Assembly (NCBI GenBank): GCA_963920575.1
Contig: OY986970.1
Span: 19,416,170-19,480,169 of the forward strand
Source of the DNA: Narthecium ossifragum
Taxonomy: Eukaryota > Streptophyta > Magnoliopsida > Dioscoreales > Nartheciaceae
Direction: 5' to 3'
Length of the DNA: 64,000 nt
Below, in pieces: positions 32,994 through 44,418 of the stretch; within the stretch, counting starts at the first letter, position 1, and every line of letters begins with the position of its first letter. The translations under genes and the position numbers were made by a program. The notes below the pieces were generated by a model. The model worked only from the letters and a program-made list of their open reading frames with translations, made no database searches and was not told the DNA's origin.

Positions 32994-34163
32994 TGAGTAA
33001 GTTCAGTTCACGTGGTGCCTAAAAAATCAGGGATAACAGTTGTGGAGAATGAGAATAATGAGCTTATACCTACGAGGATGACTATTGGATGGCGTGTCTG
33101 CATCGATTATCACAAGCTTAATGCAGCTACTAAAAAGGATCACGTTTTCTTACCTTTTATTGTTCAAATGCTTGAACGTTTAGCCGGTCACTCATTTTAT
33201 TATTTTCTTGGTTATAATCAAATTGCTATCGCCCCAGAGGACCAAGAGAAGGTGACATTCACCTGTCCATTTGGAACATTCGCATACAGACGGATGCCGT
33301 TTGGATTGTGCAACGCACCTGTCACTTTTCAAAGATGCATTATATCGATTTTCTCCGACATGATAGAAAGGTTTGTCGAGGTATTCATGGATGATTTTTC
33401 TATCTTTAGGAATTCTTTTGATAATTGCCTTGCACATCTAACCTTGGTGCTTAAGAGATGTGAAGAGACAAAGTGACATTGAGCTTGGAGAAGAGTCACT
33501 TTATGGTAATGCAAGGTATTCTTTTGGGACAAGCTATTTCTAATAAAGGTATTGAAGTTGATAAATCAAAAATAGACTTGATTGAGAAATTACCGCCCCC
33601 TACTTCTGTGAAGGGTGTGCGAAGTTTTTTGGGCCATACAGGGTTTTATCACTGATTCATTAGAGATTTTTCTAAATTTATACAACCTCTGTGTGATTTA
33701 TTGGCCAAGGATGCTGAGTTTAAGTATAGTAAAGCTTGTCTTGATGCTTTTCAATGCCTTGAAAGAGAAATTGATTACTGCACCTATTATTGTGCCTCAT
33801 GATTGGTCATTGCCCTTTGAAATAAAGTGATGCTTCTGATTATGCTATAGGGGCTGTTTTAGGACAAAGGGTGAATAAGGTTTCTCATGCTATTTATTAT
33901 GCAAGTCGTACCCTTAATGATGCTCAAATCAATTATTCAACCACTGAGAAAGACTTACTTGCTGTTGTTTTTGCATTGGAGAAATTTCACCCTTATTTAA
34001 TTGGATCTAAAGTTGTTATTTATTCAGATCATGCAGCATTAAAATATCTACTAACCAAAAAGGATATTAAGCCAAGGTTAATCAGGTGGATCATGCTACT
34101 GCAAGAGTTTGATTTGGAAACAAGGGATAAGAAAGGGAGCAGCAATGTAGTGGCAGATCACTT
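32994..34163 (+). pseudogene. Reverse transcriptase and RNase H, Athila-type element
   Basis: HVVPKKSGITVV and RVCIDYHKLNAAT open the palm domain. YRRMPFGLCNAPVTFQRC and the catalytic FMDD (33384-33395) are intact. A frameshift occurs near 33474, a stop at 33653 and another frameshift near 33826. RNase H then reads [24 protein letters not shown] and [11 protein letters not shown] (ending near 34174). Reverse transcriptase would copy the element RNA inside particles; this copy cannot make a continuous protein. Confidence 0.88.
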
Positions 34164-35541
34164 GTCGCGATTGGAGCACATGGCCGGCCCTAAGGATGTA
34201 CAACCCATCCAAGAATGTTTTCCCGATGAAGAACTCTTATCCGTGAATGATAAAAAGCCCTGGTATACGGATATTGTTAACTATTTAGCTAGTAATGTTT
34301 TGCGTGCTGATTTAAGTTCACATGAAAAGAAAAGATTTTTGTCTACAGTTAGATATTACTTTTGGGATGATCCTTATTTATTTAAGCACTTTTCTGATCA
34401 AATAATAAGTCATTGTGTTCCAGAATTTGAGCATGATGATATATTGAAATTTAGTCATGAATTAACTTGTAGAGGACATTTTGGAGGTAAGAAAACTGCT
34501 TTTAAAGTTCTTGAATATGATTTCTTTTGGCCTACCTTATTCAAAGATGCGTTTAATTTTGTTGCTAAGTGTGACAGATGTCAAAGATCAGAGAACATAA
34601 GCAAAAGGAATGAGATGCCTCTTACAAATAATCTAGTGGTAGAATTGTTCGATGTTTGGGGCATAAATATCATGGGATCGTTTCCTCCATCATATGGGTA
34701 CACTTATATTCTTGTTGCTATGGATTACGTATCTAAGTGGGCTGAAGCCATTCAAGCTAGGAACAATGATAGCAAGACCGTGATGAGTTTCTTGAAAGAT
34801 ATGAGTTTTACAAGGTTTGGAACACCTCGGGCGATTATTAGTGATGGGGGAACACACTTTTGCAATAAAGCGTTTGAGTCATTGTTGAGGAAATACAACA
34901 TCACCCATCGGGTTGCGACTCCTTAGCACCCTCAAACATCGGGACAAGTTGAGGTGAGCAATAGGCAAATTAAGACGATCTTGGAGCGAGTTGTAGGCAC
35001 TACAATGAAGGATTGGGCGGTGAAATTGAATGATGTTCTTTGGGCATATCACATTGCATATAAGACTCCTATTGGTATGAGCCCTTACCGAATTGTGTTT
35101 GGCAAAGCATGCCACCTACCGGTGGAATTGGAGTACATGATCTATTGGGTGATAAAGCAGCTGAATTTTGATATGAGAGAAGTTAGGGACAGGAGAAAGA
35201 TGCAATTGAACGAATTGGAAGTGCTGCGGCATGAAGCGTACGTGAACGCTAAAATCTACAAGGAAAGGACCAAGCTCTATCATGACAAAGCAATACAACG
35301 GAAGGAGTTCACACAAGGTATGAAAATTTTACTTTATAACTCATGAATGAAATTCTTTCCAGGTAAATTAAGGTCAAGATGGACGGGTCCCTTCAAAGTG
35401 ACACAAGTATCTCCTCATGGTGCTGTTGAAATTGAGAATGAAAAGAATGGAAGCAAATTCAAAGTCAATGGGCACCGTTTGAAGCTGTATTTGGAAGGAC
35501 AATCAGGACTTGTGGATGCAACGAATTTTGTTGAACCTTAA
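34164..35541 (+). pseudogene. Integrase region, Athila-type element
   Basis: The zinc-binding region ([15 protein letters not shown]...CDRCQR, about 34472-34590) leads into the catalytic core. The first catalytic Asp is replaced by Asn in WGINIMG (codon AAT at 34666-34668); the second (ISDGGTHF) and the Glu (GQVEVSNR, codon 34951) remain. A TAG at 34924 and a TGA at 35344 interrupt the frame. The C-terminus shows LRSRWTGPFKVTQVSPHGAVE and NGHRLKLYL, the usual end of Athila POL, with the natural stop near 35541. Confidence 0.88.
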
Positions 35542-36491
35542 GGTCTTGCCTAAACGTTAAATAAAGCGCTAGGTGGGAGTCAACCCACCAAGGTAACCTG
35601 TTTTAAAGTTTCAGTTTTATGTTTTCTCTTTTGTTTTTCTTTTAGGTTTTCAACCACCCTGATGATCATTGAGGAGATGCTCGCTTTCACTATTAGGTGG
35701 CCTCTTTCTTATTTAAACTATATTGTATCTCATTTATATGAAATTTTTGGATAGCCACCTCCTACATATTTTATGTGCAGTGGCAATTATACTCATCAGA
35801 GGAATGAGCATGCTAGTGTTAACCTGGATCATAATTTCAACTTTAGCTAGTATGTTGAGTAGTGCATGCAGAAAAAAAAAAGATATTCTAGAGCTTGATT
35901 CGTAGCCGCTGGATATGATTCTTGAGCTCGAGGAGTGTTTTACATTTAGTACCCTAAAGCCGTCTAGTTTGGGAGTCATTGACTTGAGGTCGTTACATGG
36001 ATCCAGTTGTACCTTAAGGGTTCAAGTTGTGTCTAAACGACTATTAAATGATCTACTGAGTAACCGGGTGTTCTTGCCTCAGGAAGCGGGGAGCTCGCGT
36101 AAAAAGGTAGAACCACTGATAGCTTAAAAAAAAAGAAAGACAAAAAGAAAAAGCATGCCATACTTAATGTGTGAGGGTTGGATGATTGGGCAGGAAGATA
36201 GTGGTGTGTTTGAACTAATGGTGGGTAGAAGTTGTTTCTGTATGTAACTTTTATTTATCACGTCACATGCGTTTTTTCTGAATGGTGATTAGCATGTTTG
36301 AAGTGTAGAAGTTAATTTCATGTGTTAATACTATGTGTATGAGTATAAAAAGTTTTCGTGCTCTGTACTGCATAGAATACTATTTACTTGATAAGGTAGA
36401 ACTCTTATCATGCATGTCTACAACGTTGGACAGTTGGTGTGCTTAATTATATTTTTATGCGCTTAAAATTGCTAGAGACTAGCAATAAGCT
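35542..36491 (+). other. Post-POL non-coding region of the Athila-type element
   Basis: Just after POL comes AAATAAAGCGCTAGGTGGGA and AGTCAACCCACC, a short conserved sequence typical of the region downstream of POL in Athila relatives. The rest is AT-rich with no convincing envelope-like or other gene; the short reading frames lack motifs. Confidence 0.55.
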
Positions 36492-36503
36492 GGTTGGGGG
36501 GTG
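36492..36503 (+). promoter_or_regulatory. Polypurine tract of the Athila-type element
   Basis: GGTTGGGGGGTG abuts the 3' LTR start at 36504. It is the expected plus-strand primer site. Confidence 0.7.
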
Positions 36504-37935
36504 TGATGAGTGCATGAAAGTGCACTCTGAACAGTCTTATAACCATCTTAAATTCTTCAACCTCAATCAATCTCTTAGTACTATTTTTACACTTATATGT
36601 TGCTTCACAAATATTGGTTGAAAAATGCAAGAAATTGGAATTAAAAGGAGCAAAGAAGCTGAAAAGATTACATGAGTCAACTTGGAAGATTAGACTGTAT
36701 ATTTTCATGAAGAACCAGATAATGCTCCATTTACAATTGGAAAGATCTTGAAGTCTAGTTTCTGGAAAATTTTACGGTTCGTGATTCCGAGTTTCCTATA
36801 GGAAGTTACAATATTTTTAGTACTAATGACGCAGTATTGAATGGTAAAAGAGACTGACGGTCGACCGTCGCATCATCCACTAGATCGACCATTGCGCTCA
36901 CTATGCTGATGGTCGATCGTCGCATCATCTGTCAGATCGACGTGTGCCTCTGTCACGAAAAAGGCTTCTCAGTGTCTATGCGAAGATCGACCCCCGCTTT
37001 TCCAAACAAAGTTGCACAGTTGACGGTTGACCGTCAAATCGATCGTGAGCGTAAATAGGAAACCAGATTTAACCCGAGTTTAAGACTTTTGGAGCTTATA
37101 AATAGGAAACTTAGGGTTATTTAAAGAGAGCCTTTTGGGAGGACTTTCTTGAGCATCTGGAGGAGAGGAAGCTGCGTTAGAGTTTTGTTTTCTTCGTCTT
37201 TCTTTCCTTATTTTTCCTTGAACACTTTTGTTGTCTTCATGATGAACATGAGTGGCTAGTTTCTTTTCTAAGGTACCAATGTAGCCTAACAAAATCATTC
37301 TATATTATTGAATCATGTTTATTTAATTAGTTTATATTCCTTGTTTCATTCATTATTATAATTGAGACCTTAAATACCTTTATTTGGCCAATAGAAGTAT
37401 TATAGATTGTTTTATGTGAGATTGGACGAGTGCTCATTCCCTAATCTTGCAGAATCTATGAATGCATGAGTTTATGTCGAAGCCGGGTTCAAGCTAAGAC
37501 AATTCTTGGTTCATAATTGTTCTTGAATGCTTAATGGATTCTTGATTGACACTTAGCTATGGGTTCATTAGCAAGATTTAATTGAGGGTACTTGGTGAAA
37601 ACCCCGATCGAACTGATCATCATACCGGAAGAACGAACCCTTGGAATTAAATTGAGATTTTGTTGATTCAATGCATAGAATGAGGATGGTATGGTAAAAT
37701 CGAAACCTTAGTCTTCATCCATTATATATCTATCATTTTCTTATTTCATTATTATATCTTCTATTTTAAGTACTTCATATTTATTACTTCACTTTTCTTA
37801 TTTTCTTTACTTTCTGTTCTTCTTTAGTATTTAACTCTAATAATCTTTACAAATCTCTGTGAGTACGATACTCATCTTGCTGCTATACTGACCACACCGA
37901 TTCATATACTTGCGAGATATAAAATTTATTCGTCA
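36504..37935 (+). repeat. 3' LTR of the Athila-type element
   Basis: It is uninterrupted, 1432 bp, starts TGATGAGTGCATG and ends TTCGTCA before AAAAT. It contains a GGTCGACC/GATCGACC cluster (36855-37045) just before TATAAATA (37097-37104). Confidence 0.88.
37097..37104 (+). promoter_or_regulatory. TATA box of the Athila-type 3' LTR
   Basis: TATAAATA lies in the same context (TTTTGGAGC-TATAAATAGG) as the box in the 5' LTR. Confidence 0.65.
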
Positions 37936-38175
37936 AAAATCTTCATAAATAAGCCACAAGAAATCTATTAAATTTTAAGCACATCTGTAAACACAGATTT
38001 TATAAAGTACTACATGCTAATGAAACATTGAAGCTGAGTTGCTAGTCGACTATGTCTATTGATACTCTGTCTAATTATAATTTCTTGTGGTAATTCTGCC
38101 TTTCGATCCACTTTATATATTGTAGTTGTCTTTGTTGAAAACTTGGATAACGCTCCAGAAATTGCAGTGTGAAGC

Positions 38176-39660
38176 ATGGATGATCAAGGAAAACCTCAAG
38201 TTGGTATGGTGGTCAATACTTTAGAAGAAGCATGGAATCTTTGGGAAAATTATGGAAGGCAAACTGGATTTGGTGTTCGAAAACATTATGCAAACAAAAG
38301 CAAGAAAGATGGTATTGTGACATCAGCTACATTTGTGTGTGCTAGAGAAGGTGACCGAGATGTAGATAAATGACTTATGGCAAGTGCTCAACATTGGTGG
38401 GAAACAAGAACCGATTGTAAAGCACGATTGCTTGCTTCTTCAGTTTGAGCTTTCGAAAAGTACACAATAAAGGGATTTGTTGGGGAACATAATCACACTC
38501 TTGAGCATTTAGAAACGACACATATGTTTTGATCATACAGAATAGTATCTGAAGTCCAAGCTTTGGCAATTGATTTGGCATGTGATTCAGGGATCAAGCA
38601 TCAAAAGTATACACACCTACAATATTTAAGTTGTTTCATGAAGAGTATGACATTGCATCGGGGGCAAAAATAAAGATGAAAAATGATAGTCATAGACCAC
38701 ATGAATTCATTGTCTTGCTTCTTCATGATATGAGTATAGAGTTCAAAGTACTTTGTGACCCTATTGATGAAACAATCTCATGTAGTTGCAAAAAATTTGA
38801 CACATTTGGGATTTTATGTTGTCATGCTTTAAAAGAATTTAATTATCTTGATGTCATGGCAATTCTGAAAATTTATATCCTGAAGAGATGGACGAGGGAA
38901 GAAAAAAGTGAATATGTCTTGGACAACAAGACACCAAATGTGAAGGAGGATGTTCATCATTGGGCCAGTAGAGTAACTTCTCAATTTTTAAGATTGATCT
39001 ATCGAGCATCAGAGAGAAAGGAGTCATGTGATTTGGTTGAGGCTTTGAAAAAAGATTGCAATAAGCAAATTGATAGCATGGTTGCAATTGATGATCGTGA
39101 AGCTCAATCAATTCCAAATGATACTTCAGTACATTGCTAATCTGTTGAGAACCCTATTGAAAATATTAAAGGACTTAAGAAAAGAGATGGTCATAAGGGT
39201 ACGAAAAGGATGAAGCCTTAGGTTGAGAAGAAGTTGGGTAAACAAAGGAAAAGCTCAAATAAAAAGGTAAATTTATTCTCAAAAGTCACAAATGATTTGC
39301 TTGACCAATAAATGTTATTATAACCTTTTCTTTTGTCTTTGTAGATAGATAATTTTGACTCTTATTTAGCATCAAGTTACAAATATCAAGGGACCCAAGG
39401 ACATACATGCGAATCAGATATCTCAGTTCTCCTATCGGTATTTTTCATCCTACTCTAATACAAATAGCTTGGCACAATATTTAATTTAAGTTCAGATTTG
39501 TTAACTTCATACAAACTTTCTTGTGTCACTGTAATATAGGGATCATCTATTTGCAATTCAGTGCTTTCATCTTCTCAAGCATCAAATAACACAGATTTTA
39601 CTCTCTCTCTCTCTCTCGGGCACCTCTGCTCCATCTCCAACAAACCTCATGAGGCAGATA
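38176..39660 (+). pseudogene. FAR1-related sequence lacking the MULE transposase domain
   Basis: The start at 38176 opens a FAR1 DNA-binding domain: TGFGVRKHYANKSKKDG, then FVCAREGD, DCKARL and GEHNHTLEH give the Cys/His zinc-binding pattern. Three stops (TGA 38371, 38446, 38530) lie in this frame. Near 38602 the sequence jumps, with a frame change, from DLACDSGIK directly to ASKVYTPTIFKLFHEEYD, which in family members lies after the central MULE transposase domain. A SWIM zinc finger follows (CSCKKFDTFGILCCHALKEF, about 38789-38848). The C-terminus continues over two likely introns (donor 39267, exon 39345-39437, acceptor 39538-39539). FAR1 proteins are nuclear light-signalling transcription factors derived from Mutator-like transposases; this copy is a pseudogene. 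Confidence 0.82.
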
Positions 39661-39992
39661 CTTGACTCCATCCTGATATCATTTTACTTCTCTTCTATGT
39701 GAATGAATGTGACTCTTATCAAAGCAAAAACAGTATCTTCCTGACACGCCGTCATTTCCATTTTTCTGACTATTTTTCTTCAATCTCAACACTCATAGCT
39801 TTTCAGTCATGTTTTTTTTACCATGAGTAACTTTTGGTTGAATAGGATGAATCAAAAGAGTTTGCATACTTCTGAGGTTGACCTTGAAGAGCATCTTCTT
39901 TAGCCAACTAATGTAGTCCACACGCTGTCGTTGTTCCGTTCATAGCCTCCTAAGGGACCAACAACTTAACTGGCTTTTAATATCGATGAAGG
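39661..39992. other. Non-coding stretch downstream of the FAR1-like pseudogene
   Basis: It has T-rich tracts and no motif-bearing reading frame. It may still belong to the 3' part of the FAR1-like locus. Confidence 0.4.
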
Positions 39993-40691
39993 AGCTTCTC
40001 TACAAGCATAAATAGATCTTTAAAGTTGCCCACTAGAACTTGAGATATGTTTCATGTACTTATTTGATCAATGTATCATGATCATATCATAGTGTTCGCA
40101 CAACTAAGTAGCATATTGTACTTATTTGATCCATGGTATGGAGTGTTTCTATGTGTATTTCCTTTTTTTAAAGCCTGGTAGATGCTTGTCCTTTAGTGCA
40201 AATTTTTTTTTCTTTTTTTTGTGGGGGGGGGGGGGGGGGGGGGGGGGGAGGTCAATTGAGTCTTAAACCTTGGCTTAGGGTGGGTACTCTGTATTATCTG
40301 GTATTTTATTCTTCACAAAAAAGGAGTTACACGTTGATGCAAAGAGGTAGCATCAGCTACCTTGAAAAGAATGCACATTCTTGTTCTTTGCTACCAATTT
40401 CGAATTGAATTTTATTTATCTAAATGCTGGTGCTAGTCAGTAGAATAGAAAGTTGTTTGCCCAGCTATGTTTGTGCTAGTTAGTTGGCTGGGTGTGAATT
40501 GTATCACAATCTTGTACTCTCAATTGATCTGCAATATGATGGGTAAGTTTCTATAATTTGATGGTGGGAGCTAATGCACATCACCGTATTTCCTATTTGA
40601 AGTTCTGCACATATCACAAAAAAAACATGATCAAACTATTAACATACTAAAAAAACATGATTGTGGATAATGAAAAGTTTAAGGGGCATTT
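39993..40691. repeat. Copy 1 of a direct repeat of about 700 bp
   Basis: It starts CTTCTCTACAAGCATAAAT and ends AAGTTTAAGGGGCATTTTT. It is colinear with 43408-44118, with scattered substitutions, a G-run of different length (about 40225-40248) and a small deletion near 40650 that copy 2 lacks (ATTCTGTCTCAATTC is present only in copy 2). It abuts the inserted LTR segment exactly. Confidence 0.9.
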
Positions 40692-40751
40692 TTCTCCCCG
40701 GCCTTATCCTTATTGAATTTCGGGACGAAATTCTTTCTAAGGATGTTAGGT
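40692..40751 (+). mobile_element. Internal 3' fragment (polypurine region) joined to an LTR
   Basis: CCTTATTGAATTTCGGGACG followed by AAGGATGTTAGGT matches the block that precedes the 3' LTR of the Tekay element. Only about 60 bp of internal sequence is kept, so the element was severely truncated before or during insertion. Confidence 0.8.
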
Positions 40752-41033
40752 TGTGATGACCCGTTCCTTTAACCTGGCTCGACCGTGTGGGTCGAGGGCC
40801 GTTCCATGTTGGTTTGGTTTCGCGTCGGGTGTGATCAGGTTGATCGTGTTGCTCTTGTGTCTGGAGTAATTTAGTAAATTACGTCTAGTGGTCGATTTCA
40901 CACCCGCGTAGCGCACACATGGCCTTGGATTGATGTATGTGAATGATTATGACCTTAAGGGTGCCTCCGATCAGAAGATCAGAGCTCGATCGGAAAAGAT
41001 CGAATCGGACAGCAGAGATCAGATCCTGATCTC

Positions 41034-41041
41034 TATAAATA
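41034..41041 (+). promoter_or_regulatory. TATA box of the type-B LTR
   Basis: TATAAATA lies just upstream of a CT-rich tract. A similar CTATATATACC occurs at the same relative position at 47711-47721. Confidence 0.65.
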
Positions 41042-41608
41042 CCCTGACTTTCTCTCTCTTTCCTTTCTTTTTCCTTCTTCTCCTATCATTGTCTCTCTCT
41101 CCCCTGCTGGTTGTGCTAGGGTTTTGGGTCGCAGTTTTCGAGGAGCGGATCTTGGCGATCAGACGCGTGGAATACGTGGAGGAGCTACGCTGCTTGCTCA
41201 AGTAGGTGTTTCTACCCCGATCTTATGGTCGGGTTTAGCTAGAATAGGTTTATTGTGCAATTGATATAGTTGTGCATGTTAGAATGTTGTGTAACTTAAT
41301 ATGTTAGTGAAATGGCTTGCGTAGTGTGTCCCTACCGGATGTTTTCGTATTTTATCGGACGATTCTTGTTTTATCGCCGGTTTTGTTGATTTTGCCCGTT
41401 TAGACCTAGGTTTAGGTTTTAACCGTAAAAATCTTTTTTTCTTCATGCCAAGAGTTTCCCCACTATCTATTGCATGTACCTGCAAAGTTTCATTGAATTC
41501 TAATGAGGTTTGATAGATCAAATCCAAGAGATTGGATTTCTGGTACAGTTCTTCAGAACTGTTCACCATGCTTGACGGTCGATCAGGTATTGGCACGTTT
41601 AATCCTGG

Positions 41609-42115
41609 CCTCACGGTCGACCGTCGCATCGACCATGAGGCTCTGTCTCATTTTTGCCTTCCCAGGGTCGATGTTCCGATCGACCGTAATTCCTTACTTT
41701 TTCCCACCTGGCCTCACGGTCGACCGTCAGATCAATCGTTGCATCGACTGTGAGGCTCTTTCTCATTTTTGGCTTCCTAGGGTTGATGTTTCGATCGATC
41801 GTGATTCATTACTTTTTCCCACTTGGCCTCACGGTCGACCGTCGGATCGACTGTCGCATCGATCGTGAGGCTCTGTCTCATTTTTGGCTTCCCAGGATCG
41901 ATGTTCCGATCGACCGTGATTCCTTACCTTTTCCCACCTGGCCTCACGGTCGACCATCGGATCGACCGTTGCATCGACCGTGAGGCTCTGTCTCTTTTTT
42001 TGGCTTCTCAGGATCGATGTTCCGATCGACCGTGACCCCTTATGTTTTTCCCCAACTGGTCTCACGGTCGACCGTCGTATCGACCATCGCATCGACTGTG
42101 ATCCCTCGACCAGTG
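41609..42115 (+). repeat. Tandem array of 104-117 bp units with GGTCGACC palindromes
   Basis: About 4.5 units begin GG(C/T)CTCACGGTCGACC at 41609, 41713, 41826, 41941 and 42058. Each unit holds a 12-bp palindrome ACGGTCGACCGT (or a near match), one or two ATCGACCGT half-sites, and GATGTTCCGATCGACCGT. The open frames across it (for example VDRRIDR-type peptides) are by-products of the repeat. Confidence 0.88.
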
Positions 42116-43407
42116 TTTTCTGGCTTCTTTTGATTGGTTTTCGTTCAAGATAGATACCCAATCATGTTAGGAAGCATGCATACGGTTATCACAGGTTTTT
42201 CGCAGGATTTTGATTGATATTGGGAATTTGATCGTGGGTTTACCCTTTTTGGCGAATCTATAGTTTGTCTTGCATTTAAATACCTAGTTGGATGGTAGAC
42301 TTAAATGTTTTTTGCTTGTTTAGCCATTTACTAGATATGAGTGCTAGCTTACGTTGTATTGTGGAACCTTAGCCCGTTGCCGGCGTGTGCCTGGGGCTAT
42401 TGTATAACTGTTCAACTCATAATTATTGTTGTGGCATAGAGTGACACCTAGGTTAGATGTTTGGATAGGCGCATGCACTGTATGCATTAGAGGAATTTCA
42501 GGTTAGGCGGGGCGATAGGTTGATCACCAATCCGAGGCTCTCGGGTAGCTCGGATCTAGCCCTAGGACCGTGGCTGGGTAGCAAGGTTTAGGACGTGATT
42601 GTACTATTGGGATCTTCATGTCATCGAGGATATGGTTTAGTTGGCTACAATCATATTGTTATTGAGATTTAGAAGTCATGTTGTTTCCTCAATGCCAAGT
42701 GCTAAGGATGGATGTCGATGCATTCTCGACATGGGTCCCCAAGTCATGGGAATCCTTCTTGGGTAAGGGTGATCCTGCATGTTACTGTTCCGTGGCCTCC
42801 TGGTAACATGTTCAGGAGAGAGATTTCGTGACAGGAGCCCTTGAGACATCGGTAGGTTTATGGGACTCTTGGCATCCCTTAGACTTAGAGCAGAGAGACA
42901 ACACAATTGTTATTTCACTCCCTTCAGTGTGCCGTAGAGTAGAACCCTACTGAGCTTGTCGCTCACTCCTACCCAGGCTGTGTTTTGCAGGTGCAAGCGC
43001 CAGTTCTTTTTTAGTAGAACCAGCTGGATTAGCCTTTGGTTGCGCTATGACTTACCGAGGTGCTTAAGGTTACTATGGGAAATAAGTTGGACTTTTGATA
43101 GCTTATATATATAGACATCCTTTGAGGATTTTTTTGGGTTAAATGTATAATCTTTCCTCTTGGAGGAGTTTCGATAAAAATTTGTACCAGATGTTTAAAT
43201 AGTACAGCTTGATGTTAATTTAATAGAATCTTGTTTCTGCTAGTCTTTAGTTGCAGAATTTTTTTTGAATTACAGTTTTACCCATGGAAGTCAAATTGTT
43301 CAGTTTATCTCTGTTTTCCGCATTGTATCGCGCTAGATTGAATGTGAATAATAGTAGGAACACTCACGCTTCGGCCTGGATGGGTTTTCTGGGTCGGGGG
43401 TGTGACA

Positions 43408-44118
43408 CTTCGCTACAAGCATAAATGGATCATTAATGCTGTCCACTAGAACTTGAGATATGTTTCATGTACTTATTCGATCAATGTATCATGATCATAT
43501 CATAGTGTTCGCACAATTGAGTAGCATATTGTACTTATTTGATCCATGGTAGGGAGTGTTTCTATGTGTATTTCCTTTTTTAAAGCCTGGTAGATGCTTG
43601 TCCTTTAGTGCGGATTTTTTTTTGTTTTTTTGTTGTATGGGGAGGGGGGGGGGGGGGGGGGGGGTTAATTGAGTCTTAAAAGTTGGCTTATTGTAGGTAC
43701 TATGTATTATATGGTACTTTATTCTTCACAAAAAAAGAGTTACAGGTTGATGCAAAGAGGTAGCATCAGTTACCTTGAAAAGAATGTACATTCTTGTTCT
43801 TTGCTATCAATTTCGAATTGAATTTTATTTATCTAAATGCTGGTGCTAGTCAGTAGAACAGAAAGTTGTTTGCCCAGCTATGTTTGTGCTAGTTAGTTGG
43901 CTGGGTGTGAATTGTATCACAATCTTGTACTCTGAATTGATTTGCAATCTGATGGGTAAGTTTCTATAATTTGGTGGTGGGAGCTAATGCACATCACCTT
44001 ATTTCCTATTTGAAGTTCTGCACAGATCACAAAAAAAACATGATCAAACTATTAACATACTAAATTCTGTCTCAATTCTATGTGATTGTGGATAAATGAA
44101 AAGTTTAAGGGGCATTTT
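43408..44118. repeat. Copy 2 of the direct repeat of about 700 bp
   Basis: It begins CTTCGCTACAAGCATAAAT immediately after the LTR end and runs to GGGGCATTTTTT, where sequence continues that copy 1 lacks. It has a G-run at about 43642-43664. Confidence 0.9.
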
Positions 44119-44418
44119 TTGGTTGGAAAATGAAGTAAATGTATCCACAAATTAGGCCATGCATATACAATTGATCCAACTCACACAACAACGTAACACT
44201 CTCAATTAGGGAAAAGGACTGATAGTTGCAAATACAAGTTTTATTTCATGACATGGAAATTGTTGTTTCTCACGTCCATACAACATATATCAGTCCAATA
44301 ACAAGGTTGCCACACAGCTTAAATTGATTACATGTAGAAGCAACACCGTCATACATAGCAAACTTGATGATAAGAAGGCTACACCATTTGTACAAGTTTA
44401 TCTGATTGAAATATTAAA
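44119..44418. other. AT-rich stretch, no gene seen
   Basis: It continues the sequence interrupted by the repeat/LTR block. It would be the 3' flank of the degraded minus-strand gene. Confidence 0.4.

Larger units (their letters stand above)
27408..37935 (+). mobile_element. Complete but inactive Athila-type Ty3/Gypsy element with a nested solo LTR
   Basis: Both LTRs share the start T(G/A)ATGAGTGCATGAAAGT (27408 and 36504) and the end near GAGATATAAAATTTATTC. Flanks GAAAT (27403-27407) and AAAAT (37936-37940) are a likely 5-bp target duplication with one mismatch. The interior encodes Athila-type GAG and POL with many stops and frameshifts, then a non-coding region and a G-rich polypurine tract. 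Two catalytic aspartates are lost. The 5' LTR is longer only because it holds a solo LTR (27768-29210). The 1432-bp 3' LTR gives the original LTR size. Confidence 0.9.
40752..43407 (+). mobile_element. Type-B LTR (2656 bp) of a truncated element
   Basis: It begins TGTGATGACCCG and ends GGTCGGGGGTGTGACA. It carries the conserved terminal module (about 40869-40921), a TATAAATA box, a CT-rich tract (41044-41102), a tandem array rich in GGTCGACC palindromes (41609-42115), and the CTCACTCCTACCC...TTTTGCAGGTGCA module (about 42963-42999). It is flanked not by a 5-bp duplication but by the 700-bp direct repeat. Confidence 0.88.

Noticed and set aside
35542..36491. Envelope-like gene after Athila POL
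   Set aside because: Some Athila elements have one here, but only short motif-free frames are present.
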